Shown in pieces: positions 49,601 to 61,600 of a stretch of DNA of 64,000 bases. The position numbers were made by a program, and so were the translations under genes. Below the pieces are notes generated by a model. The model was not told where the DNA came from and did no database searches. It saw only the letters and a list, made by a program, of their open reading frames with translations. This DNA comes from Tretioscincus oriximinensis (Eukaryota; Chordata; Lepidosauria; Squamata; Gymnophthalmidae), in NCBI GenBank assembly GCA_022410635.1, contig JAJVDF010000782.1:404721-468720 (forward strand), written 5' to 3'. How positions within the stretch are numbered: the stretch's first letter is position 1; the number at the start of each line of letters is the position of its first letter.

Positions 49601-52600
49601 GCCGCCAGCACGCCCTTTATGGCCATGGCTCCGCGGTTTTTGAAAGACTTCATTGCAGCAAGCNTTTCATCTTTTTAAGCAGATTTAGACCGCCAAATGC
49701 CAGTGTTCGCCCCAAAAGATAAACGCAAGGTAAAACTGGTGACCGAGGCCACCAAAAAAAGATCGCGCCTCCAAATTTTCAAAATCGTCCAATAAGTACA
49801 AAGGAGCCAAGGCGTCAGGACTCAGAGGAAAATTCTCTTTCCACGCAGGCGCAGTCAAGGACGCCTAAGAACAAGAATAAGGCACCAAACAGGGGCGGAG
49901 CTGACTCGCAGCCAAAAGCCCCAAGCGTAAAGCGCAAGGAGAAAAAGAAAGATAAAAAAGATGCAAGGGCTCCTTCTAAGCCCCCCCCCAAATAGCAATT
50001 TGCAGCCTCAGACTGAGGCGCTTGGAGAAAGGGAAAAACGGCCAGAGTCGCCCTCCCAGAAAAACGGGAGGTCACGGTCCGCATCTCCAGTGAGCCAACC
50101 ACCTACTAAAATACCGCACTTTTCTATAGACTTGGCTTCCAAAAGGCAAAGATCCTGCTCTCCTTCTNCAGAGCGCTTACACAGAAAAAAACGTGCAAAA
50201 CTTAGCATGTTTCCATTTCTTCTAACGAAGATGTTTCCTCACAAGGATCCCCTCATCATCAGGATCCTAATCCTCCTTACGACTCTCAATCAGATGATGA
50301 TAATGGCACTAACAAGAGACCCCTAGGTGACTGGTTCTCAGATTCCGCTCAAGAGGATGAGCTTCTGATGAATCCACCTTCAGATTCTTTAACCTGACTT
50401 TTATCCTAAAATACTTGAAAAGTTAATAGCTACTCTAGAGCTCGAACATGCTAATCCTGTTTCAGATAAACTAGGTAAAGAAAGAACAAATCTCACTGGA
50501 TTCTTTATCAGTGTCCTTTAAAGAACTGTTAAAGAGTGGCAGACCCCTTTTCTACTAAAGAAATTCTTTGACACTGATATGGGCCACCCTAAGCTATGGC
50601 AGTCACCGTTGACGGACGCAGATGTCACCTCTCTTGTTTCGCATTCAGCTGCCCCCAGGGACGGTGACACTCTCTTAAGGGGCCAAGAAAGAAAGATGGA
50701 AGGATTTCTCAGACGAGCCTTCGAGATTGCATCTCTTTCAGCCCNCACAAACGCGAATATGGTTCTTTGCCATAGAGCACCCTTTAAGTGGACAGAGGCC
50801 ATTCTACAGGATCCTACGCTTCCTCCTGGCATAGTCCGTCCTCTCAAGTTCCTGCACCAAATTCTTTCATTGTCAGCGAATGTATCCCTTGATCTAATGG
50901 TCATGGAGGCTATATCCATGGCCTTAAGCATTGCAGCCAGAAGGACTTTATGGATGCGTTTTTTATCTGGCCCCTTTTTGGGCNGCGTCTTATTTGGGGT
51001 CTCCAAGTTAAAGGAGACTCTCGCAGATACAAGAAACAAAAAGAAGTCTACATTCCAGCCTAAATTTGGTATTCATCTTATAGAAGGGGATATGGCTCTT
51101 TCAGGCCCTATTTTCCTTCTAACACACAAAATTTTTGCCCCGAAAGGAATTTACCTCTAACTACAGAGTGCAGCCCTTTCGTTCTAGAGGACAAAATAGG
51201 TCTTATCCGCACAGGGGGGCTGCCAATAACCACTCGTTCCACCGCTACTGACTCCAACCCTATTCCAGTAGGAGGTAGACTCAAATTATGTGCCCCACAA
51301 TGGTAACTTTCAGGGGCACCTCCTTGGATTCTCAAGATCATTACAGATGGTTATGTTCTTGAATTGGAAAATATTCCCCCAAATATGTTTGTACAGTCTC
51401 TCCCACCAGGTTCTTCTGTTCGCAAGACTAAAGCTTTGAATGAGGTTGTTGGGGAGTTACTTTCTCTCAATGCGATTGAGCCAGTTCCCCCAGGGCAAGA
51501 AGGCTTGGGAACTTATTCTCATATGTTCGTAGTTGATAAGAAATCACACAGACCTATCCTGAATTTACGATATGTCAACACCGTTATTAAATATCAGAGG
51601 TTTAAAATTGAAACTTTGAACTCTATTCATTCAGCTATCCCTCCTAACTCATATCTCTCTTCCCTGGACCTACAGGATGCTTGCCTTCATGTTCCAATAC
51701 ATCCCTATTCCAGGCGTTTCCTCCGTTTTGCCATTGGAAACCGCCATCTACAATTTTCTGTATTGCTGTTTGGGATGAGTTCCTCACGAAGGCTTTTCTC
51801 AAAGACTCTTGGTTTTGTCATCAGCATCCTACAGGCCCAGGGAATAGTTCTCTTTGCTTATTTAGACGATACCCTGTTGATCTCTAAATCTTTATCGCAA
51901 GCTTACAGAGACATTGATACCACCATAGGTGTGTTACAATCTCACGACTTCCTTATTAATAGGGCTAAGAATTCACTTCGACCGTCTCAAACTCTAGTCC
52001 ACCTAGGTGCTAAATTCGATACCCGTAAACATATTATCGCATCGGATCCTCTCAGAATTCAGGAGTTGACAGATAAGACTTTCTTCTAGTTCCCCTTTGT
52101 CTCAATTAACATCCTTGCTTGGGAAAATGGTGTCCTTTTTTGATATTGTTCACTGGACTAGATTTCATGCCAGAGAACTACAGTGGTTGTTACTTCCCTT
52201 TACTAGACAAATAGCCTCAAAAATCGATTTGTGTCTGCCCCTTACAATCAGGCTCTGTCTTGGTGGCAGGACGTAGAATTTCTCAGTTCTGGTACTCTGT
52301 TAGCACCACCTCGTCGGATAATAATTACGACAGATGCCAGCCTCACAGGATGGAGGGCCCACTGTCAAGGGATGATGGTGCAAGGTGTATGGTCAAGGTC
52401 TGACCTATCTCACTCCATAAATTAGTTAGAATTAAAAACTATCCTTCTAGCCCTGACAGCCTTTGCTAGCCTTCTGAAGAACCAGCATGTCTTAGTATTT
52501 ACAGATAAACACCACAGCTAAGGCTCATATTAAAAAACAAGGTGGTACCAGATCTAGGAGTTTGATGGCACTATCAGTATCAATCTTCCGATGGGCAGAA

Positions 52601-55600
52601 CATAACATTTTATCTTTATCTGCTCTCTACATTCAGGGCACCCTCAACATAACTGCAGATGCCCTCAGCAGGCAGAGAATTTCAGAGGCCGAGTGGAGAT
52701 TACATCCTGAACCTTTTGCCAGAATAGCCCAAAAGTGGGGATTACCTGTAATGGACTTATTTGCAACAAAAGACAATGCACAGGTTCCTTGTTTTCTAAC
52801 ACGCTTCCATCAGCCGGAAGCAGAGGGGATGGACGCTATCTCCCATCCCTGGCCATAAGGGATTCTCTATGCATTTCCTTCTCTGCCAGTGATACCAAAA
52901 TTATTGGCCAGAATAAGAGAATCATCTGCAATAGTCATTCTTTGTAGCCTCCTTTTTGCCAAAGAGACCTTGGTTCTCCATACTGAATTCTCTCGCAGTC
53001 AGCCAACCTTTCAGCATACCCTGTTGGCACAATCAACTGTCCCAGGGCCATCTAATTCATCCCAATCCCGGCTGGTTAAAACTAACTGCATGGAGGTTCA
53101 AAGGGGCAGGGTACAGACAGTTAGGGTACCCGGAGCCTGTTAGCTTATTCCAGGTTCTGGAAGACTTTCTGTTCTTGGTGTGGATTTATTGATATGAATC
53201 CTTTCCACGCCTCGCACAAAGACGTTATTTTCTTTCTGCAAAAAAGCTTAGACATGGGTTTAAGGTCCAATACGTTGAGGCGACAACCTCTGGTCCAGCA
53301 CAAGTTTCCTACCTGGAAACTTAATACGGTTCTGAATGCCTTAGCCAAGAGTCCTTTTGAACCTTTACTGGAGATTTCTCTTAAATACCTAACCCTTAAA
53401 ATGGTGTTTCTAATTGCCATTGTTTCATCCAGAAGGGTATCGGAGGTCGCTGCCCTCTCCACTTTACCACAGTGTTTCAAGAAGACGGCAGGAGCCCTAG
53501 TGTTGAAGACAGACCCTCTCTTCAAACCAAAGATAACCTCCAGATTCCACTCAGAACAGGATATAATATTACCATCTTTCTGTCCAAATCCTGGTAATTC
53601 TAAGGAAAAGTACTGGCACAGCCTGGATGTCAGACGTGCTATACTTACCTACCTTAAACAAACCAAATCCTTTAGGAAATCAGAAGCGTTATTTCTTCTT
53701 TTTCATAAGTGTAAGCAGGGTGCGCAGGCTAAGCCTAGGACCTTGGGCTCATGGTTAAAGGAAGTCATTTCCCTATCTTATAAACTTCAGGGTAAGATTC
53801 CCCAAGCCATCTATGTCAGCAGCTTTTTTCAACAGGCCTCCCTTAGAGATATTTGTGAGGCAGCTACCTGGAGCACACCGAATACGTTCACAGGTCATTA
53901 TAAGCTGGAGATATCTATATCTGACAGGGCATGTTATGGGAGCCGAATCCTCCAATATGTACTAGACGAGGAAGAAGATGAGCCATAGCCCCTCCCTGTT
54001 ATGCATGTTACGTTGTTCTTCTTGAGTACATCCCATTGTAAGGGCATGACTTACCTCCTAGATCCAGGGAAAGGAAACACCCCATTATCATACTTACCTG
54101 TGGGGTGGATAGGAGGTAAGTCATGCCATCCTCCACAGGCATGCTATGGCTCTTCATTCCTCATTCAATATGATGATGAGATTATTTTATGACGTACCTT
54201 TATCATGTTTATTTCGCTCTTTGGAGCTGTGTTAATTGTTCATGTTATTCAGTTCTCCATGTTGTTTCTGATTTAAGAACCCCCACTCTGTTCTTCGGTT
54301 TTATCTCCATTTTATAACATCTTGCTATGTTGGTTTATAATACAATAATTACAATAAAGTCTTATAGATTTACATATTAATTTTATTCTTTGCTTCACGA
54401 TTCAGAAGAACTGGGAATATGGCTGCCTTTAGGGGCTTATAAAGTTTCTAGAGGCGGGGCTTCTGTTGCTGCAGCAAATCAGGAATCAACCACTGTAAGG
54501 GCATGACTTACCTCCTAGATCCAGGAACACCACCCCAAGGTAAGTATGATAATGGGGTGTTCCTTTCTTTACACTTTTTCGGGCAAAATTTGACATATTT
54601 GTTGCCTCTTCCTTCACTGACTCTTATGCAGCAATAGGTGGCGCAAGTCTCACCTGTGTCCTATTCCAATACATCAAACATTTGAGGTAACAGATTTTGC
54701 CTTCAGGCTACCTTATTGTTTCCCCTTTTTCAGGGAACCTCAAGTGTGTTTCAGACGAATGTTTCAGATTCGGGGCCAGGTGACATCTGGTCAGGAGCTT
54801 TTCCAGCTGCTATGCAGCTGATTTTTCCTCAGAGACAACATGTTCTGCTCCCTTTCCTGCCCCCAAATGGTGTCAGTATTCCAATGGATTCTTATCTTCC
54901 CATAGTTTGTGTAACCTGTGCAAAACCATCAATCCAGAAGCTTTTCCAGAACCTCATGACAATTCCCACACTAGTGGAATAAGCCTGTTGCCTGAGTTTA
55001 ATGCAACAGGGGTGAGTTCCTCTCGCACTTCATGTTCCGCCTTCTCTCTTCTTGTGTTGTTTCTTCTCTGTTCCTGCTGCTGTGCAGGCCCTGTGATCTG
55101 TCCAAATGTTGTCCAATCACAGAGCCCTGAGGGGACTATCGTGAATCTGGGAAATACAATGCTAGAGATGAATAGATAAGTTTTTAGTTCTTGTTTGGCT
55201 ATCAACATCTTATAGCCCACTGTTGTGGAAGTCTTTAAAGGCTCTTCTGTGGCTTCCTCGATGCTTGCAATTTTAAATTAGGTCAAGGATGCTTTTGAAA
55301 AAAAGTATAATCAGGGTTGAACTGTATTTTTTAGGTTCATATTGAATTTACTGATGGTGATGAGAAGATCACACTAGAAGGACCCACTGAAGAGGTGGAG
55401 CTGGCTCAGATGCAGATTCAAGAGATCATTCGAGATTTGGTGAGCTCTTTAATGAACAGTGGGCAGTAGCTTCAGCTTACAGAATGAGTTTCATATTTGT
55501 CACTGTTACTGCTTGTTTACCATGTGAAAAGAGGCATGTAAAGGGAATGATCCAAAATGAATTGTTCTTATTCCCTGTACCCCTAAATACCAGATCCAGT

Positions 55601-58600
55601 TGCTTGGTAATCAGAAGCAAAAAATTGGTCATTCAAATAAAAGACAACCTAGAGGAGGTTGGATGGCTCAGACTACCTAGTAGTGTTCAGTTCAAGATGT
55701 ACAGACAATACAATATTTTGTTGCAACTGCTCCTTGTCATGATTTTAGAACCAGTAAATTTGAGTCTACTTGTTTTTTAAAACCATCCTAAGCCAGTAGC
55801 ATAACAAAGCAAGAGTCTTCCAAATCTTGTGGCATACCTTATTTGTGTCCTTGATCTAAGTTACTAAGGGAGAGAATAAATGTAGACTATGTTCTATGAG
55901 AAACAGTTAAAAGATCTAGGAATATTCTACCTGAGAAGAGAGATGATAGCTGTCGGTGAATATCTGAAGGGCTGTCCAGTGCAGAGTGATTATCACTATT
56001 CTCACTGGCACCTGGAAGCAGCAGGATGAGGCTGCAGGGAGTAGACACAGATTAGATAAAAAAAAAGCTTTCTGAGTATGATGGTGACGATAGATTGCCA
56101 CAGAAGATAATGAACTCTCCTTCAGTGGAAGTCTTTAAACAGAAGCTGGGCCAAACACCTCTCTGTAGTGGTTTAGTGAATCCTGCGTTGTGCAGGGGGT
56201 TGGACCCATTGACATCCGAGATCCCTTCCAATTCTGTGATATTATTGCTATCATTATAGGAAATTGCAGTGAAAATAAAATCATTAAGAGTGAATTCCTG
56301 GGACCTAGTTGGCGTATGCAATTTTTTCAAGAATGCTTTCCATGGGTGTCTGACTGATAAATAGTTACTTGCAGCCCTGGTGGTGATCATGCAGGTTTGT
56401 TCTCTAGTCGTCTGGTTGTACTTGAATAAATTGTTTCAGAACATTGCTGTGCAGTGTTGTAGTGTCTAGTTGCTTCTCTCACCTGACGCTCTTTGGACAT
56501 CTTTCAGTAGAACCCCTATTGTATTGGAGCTGCTCATCAAATGCTAATCTTCCCAACTCTCCTTAATAGCTTGGTCGAATGGACTACACCGAAGTGCTCA
56601 TCGATCAACGTTTTCATCGTCACCTGATAGGGAAGAATGGAGCAAACAGTGAGTCTCTTGGCATGCTGACGGGGGTGCTAGATAAAGCAAAATTGAATTG
56701 CTATAGGAAATCTTAAACTAACACAAATTCTGCACCTATCCTTGATTTGCTTAAAAATACAGCAGCTGGAAAACTGCAGATCACCAGACTATTCTCTTGA
56801 ATTAGTTGAAAGATATGCAACCTACGGGTTACCATCCTTACTAGTTGGCGTCAGCATCAATTTCAGAGAAATAGCCATGTTAGTCTAGTAGAAAGTCCAG
56901 CAAAGGGGCCAGTAGCATTTTGAGACTAACAAGAGAAATGTGAGTGGCATAAGTAGATTTGTTCACGAAAGCTTATGCCACCCACTTTTCTCCTGTTAGT
57001 CTCAAAGTGCTACTGGCCCCTTTGTTAGCATCAATGTAAAAGCAGATTTCTTTGGCACCAAAACCTAAGTGTTATCATGTTATTCTCCATCAAATGTTGA
57101 GGTTGTTGGAGGCATGTTAAACTTCTAATGAGAAGCTTAAGGTTTTGACCGATAGACTATGCAGAGGAGCTGCTGATAAATGGGAATCTGGTTGTGCACC
57201 TCTTCCCTTTTTTCCTTTTGCAGCCCTGTGAGGTAGATGTTTCTCCAGGGTCTCTTAACTAAATCAGCATGATTCTCTCTCTCTTGACTTCCTCATTTAA
57301 ATTAGTTGCCGGTGTTATTCCTGATTTTCGGCTCTCTCTGTGCCATGTTGTTGCAGTCAATCGCATCAAAGAACAGCACAAAGTCTCCGTCCGTATCCCG
57401 CCTGACAATGAAAAGAGCAATCTAATCCGGATTGAAGGAGACCCCCAAGGAGTTCAGTTGGCTCGCAAGGAACTGCTGGAAATGGCTGCCCGTATGGTAA
57501 GCTTGTGGGGCTGCAGTTTGTTTTCTCTGCTGGTGTTAGGATGGATGGTACCCTAAGAGTCAGGCAGAAGAGGGGAAGATTTAAAGGTGGAGAATTGCTG
57601 AGTGGATTTTTTTAAAAAAACTCCCTTCAACCATGAAAATGGGGTTGAGAACCTGAAAATAGAGTGGAGGGCTGTCATAAAGCAGACGAAACAGCTCTAT
57701 TCTCATTTACACAAGAAGAATTAAAGGAAATAGGACCCGATAACCCTGGAGTCCCTTCTAACTCTGTGATTGCAACTGGTTTTAAGAGTGGTTTAGCAAG
57801 CAGAAGTATCCCTGTTTCCATCTCCCATTTTACACTTAGAATCTAGAACCAGCCAACAGCCTTAGTCCAGCATTCTGTCCCACGCAATGGCCCATCAATT
57901 CTCCCTGGGCATCTCGGACAGAAGAAGGCAAAATCTTCCCCCGCTCTCAACTCCCTGCAGAGTAAAATCCTGACTATTTGTGTAATCTGGAGGCAAAATC
58001 TTGGCCTAGTAGCCATTTGTTTAGCCTCCATGTAGTTGTTTAATTCCTTCCTAATGCTATCCAAGTAGGTTGCCATCACCACTCACCTGGTAGCCAACAC
58101 ATAAGAAGAAGAAGAAGAAGAACTTGGTTCTTATACCCCGCTTTTCTCACCTTTTCAAAGGGACTCAAAGCGGCTTCCAAGGGTATTTTGCCCGAAGGCT
58201 CACATTCTATCTTCCCCACCAGAGTCTGGTGGTTCCCATGTATCTACTTGCAGTCAATTGCAATTTCTTACAATTTATGCTTTCGAATAGCTGGGTTGGC
58301 TAGAGCTGCAGGCTAGTGGAAGGTTGCTCACCCCTCCCCACGTCCGACACAGGGCTTCGAAACCCAATCTCCCAGACGAGAGACGAATTCCTAAGCGACT
58401 GAGCCATTATTTGGAGGGCAGGTGAGCCAGCAAACTTTCATGAAAAAAGACAGATCACCATAGTTAGAAGAAGAACCTGATGGTTTTATCCTCACCCACC
58501 CGACACTTGCAAAAATGGGACTTTATATTTCTCTTGCTTTTTCCTCCTATTTGCATTGCTTGTCAGCATAAAGGCAAACAGGTTGGTTGGGAACATGGCA

Positions 58601-61600
58601 GATAACCTCCAACTGTGGCCTTCTGTGATTTTCCTAGGAAAACGAACGCACAAAGGACCTCATAATAGAACAGCGCTTCCACCGTACCATTATTGGACAG
58701 AAAGGGGAAAAGATCAAGGAGATTCGTGACAAGTTTCCAGAGGTATGGCTGGGAATGTTCATAGAAGCCTCAGGTTTTGGCAGGCACTTTCCTGTCTCAG
58801 TCATGCAATCGGCTGTGTTGATTCTAGAGAAAAAGCCCTGTTAGTCTTATATCAGAAAGTCCAACAAGAGGTTTTTGTAGCACTTGGGGACTGACATGCC
58901 TCTTACCTTTCTCCGGCTAAGTTTCTAAGTGCTACAAGCCTCCTTGCTGGACATGCTNATGGGTGTGATTGTTAAAGCTTTAAGCAGTCCTATGTGTAAC
59001 CTACATGCTCTTAATGCTAAAGAGCTATAACCGCTCTGACAAAGATTTATTAATCTGCATGCACTTCTGAGCACATAACTATAAGCTGTCCTAGGCAAGG
59101 TCTTATGGTTTTTGGGACACTGTGGCTGAGGCTGATCCTTGGGGTGTATTTGTATTTATCCTTCTAGGCTACAGCTTGGAATAGGGATCTGCCATCTGCA
59201 TGCCAGTGTAGACTAAGGAAGGCTTGGTGGTTATTTGGGACCTTCCATGTAGTTGACCTGACAGAAAAAAAACAAATTCCAGGGAGATTTTGGTGATCAA
59301 AGATGTGCCTCTCTGCTTCCTGGTGGTAACTGAGCTACAGGTGCCCCTAGGGTAGGGTAGGTAGACATATATTCTGCAAAATATACCCCACACAAGCCAA
59401 TCAGTGTGTAATGGAAGCAGAATTGCTCATCTTTTAAAAAAATTACTCATTTTTAACAAACGTATGTATTCAACGAATATACGGTAACTCCACATGATAC
59501 ATGGCCGGCACTGCAGAAACATAGAAGTCAACCCCTTAATTAGGAGAGGCAGTGAGAATTGTGTCAAAAGGTGCAGAACTTTGAAGCCATGTTGGCTCTC
59601 ATCCTTTTAGCTTATGAAGTACATTTTTGGTTGGTAGGATGGGTTCAATAAAGGGTATTTGAGGGTCCATCTGTTTTGCTGAATGGTGTGCTCTGTTTGT
59701 GCTCTTTTCTCCAGGTTATTATCAACTTCCCAGACCCCTCGCAGAAAAGTGACATCGTACAATTGCGCGGTCCCAAGAACGAGGTGGAGAAATGTGCCAA
59801 GTATTTGCAGAAAGTTATTGCAGAACTAGTGAGTTCCATTGAGATCCCTCTTTCAAGCTTGAATTAGGTGTAGCCATCGGGACAAGAGGAAAGTTTTTTC
59901 TTGGCAGTCTATATGTTTAAGGGAAGAAAACGAGGCACACTGTTACTTTAACAAACCAAGTTCATATGTCTAAAGGCTGAGTAGCAAGATTATCTCAGAA
60001 AGTAGTGCATAACTACCTAGTCGGTGGAGAAACCATAGTTTATGTAATATTTGTAAGGGTTTGGTTCAATTAATCTCAAGCTGTTGGTCTTGAGTACATG
60101 AGGCTGTTGGTCTTGAGTACATGGGACTGTTGTTCAGATGCCTCACATGTGACATAAGTAAATAAAACATTGCAGTACAGCACAAGACTGAACAAAGTAG
60201 ACTCAGAGAACAGAAGAACTTCCATAATGTTGATTTCCTGGGGATTTTTTTTATTTTTGTCTTAGATTGAAAATAGTTTTTCTATCCCTGTACCAATCTT
60301 CAAGCAATTCCACAAAAACATTATTGGGAAAGGAGGCGCCAACATCAAGAAGGTAAAAATAGTTCAGTTTCCTCTCTACTTCCAGAACATTGAAAACCTG
60401 GTCTTCCCAGCAACAGGGCTATTGGATTTTGGTAAACCAAAATACCGATATCTTGTGTTACTTCTGAATTGTTGATGGGAGCCAGAGAAACTATCTGATG
60501 CTGTAACTTAAGTAGGTTCCTAACCAAGCTATCAAAACTAATCAGTTCCCTGTATCTCCAGAATCCATTTGTTAAAATTTGCATAACTCAATTCCCGTTC
60601 AAATGTTTGCATCAAACCGAGCAAGTAATTGTTTAAATGAAATTCGTTTAAACTGAATTACTCTCGTTCATGAGTACAAATAATTTTGCTTTGTTTTTCC
60701 CTTGGAAAAACTTTATGCAGGTGAGGGAAAATGGTGGGGTTTTTTTTCCAAACAACTTCAGATTCAACCTTTGTTCGATTTACAAGTTCACTGTTGAATC
60801 TGATNGATGGATGTTTAGTTTGGTAGTAAATCACATGATTTTTGTTCATGAATGTTTATAATCCAGATTACAGACTTGTTCCCAGTAGAGTTTGTTTTAT
60901 TAGTCTGGTCTTGAAGGTTTAGGTTTGATGTTGTCTCTTTTCTTTGAAGGGGGCGAGGGGTAGTCAAGCATATTTTATTTATTCTTTTCCAATTTTACAA
61001 CACATACATAATACAGCCTCCTCCCTCCAAGAGTAAATTACGGTACTCAGTTCCTTACATGTACATGAGAATATTACATTGAAAAAAATAATCTAACTTT
61101 CAATTTTTCATTTTCTGGCTTGATGTTGTCTCTTCGCAATAGATTCGAGAGGAAACCAACACCAAAATTGACCTCCCCACAGAAAACAGCAACTCAGAAG
61201 TGATCCTCATAACTGGAAAGAAAGCCAACTGTGAAGGCGCTCGGGATCGAATCCTGGCCATCCAGAGGGAGCTGGTGGGTGTGTGAAGCAGTTTCCTCTT
61301 TATATTGTAGCAATTTTGAACCAAACAGTTGAGCCAAATTCTCCTTTCTTACATGGTGGCCATATTTGGTATCCCAGCAAACTAGTAAATATCGTGGCTT
61401 CATTAGGCTTTATTCTGGGATACAAGGTCAGAGTTAGGGATCTGCTGGTCAGATGCTGGTGCAGATTACAACAGGCCTAGAGCAGGTTCTTCTATAATCT
61501 GCATTAGCATTATCCTGGATATATTCCAGAATAAGATCCAGAGTGAAAAGGCATCATCTTCCCAAATGTTCACATGTTCTCTCCAACATACATCATGCAA

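Larger units (their letters stand above)
48826..54563 (+). mobile_element. DIRS-type tyrosine-recombinase retrotransposon (intron 7)
   Basis: DIRS elements copy through RNA and integrate as circles with a tyrosine recombinase instead of an integrase. All hallmarks are visible here: inverted terminal repeats of about 125 bp (48,826-48,952 and 54,403-54,528), a 35-bp right extension (54,529-54,563), an internal complementary region (54,037-54,108), and gag-like, RT, RNase H and tyrosine recombinase coding blocks in order. No target duplication is seen, as expected: GTTCC stands at both edges. Stops, frameshifts and a missing HxxR motif make this copy inactive. It lies in sense with HDLBP and makes up about 80% of intron 7. 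Confidence 0.93.

Noticed and set aside
51364..52089. A host-domesticated reverse transcriptase gene.
   Set aside because: It lies between DIRS termini in an element full of stops, with nothing to suggest host use.
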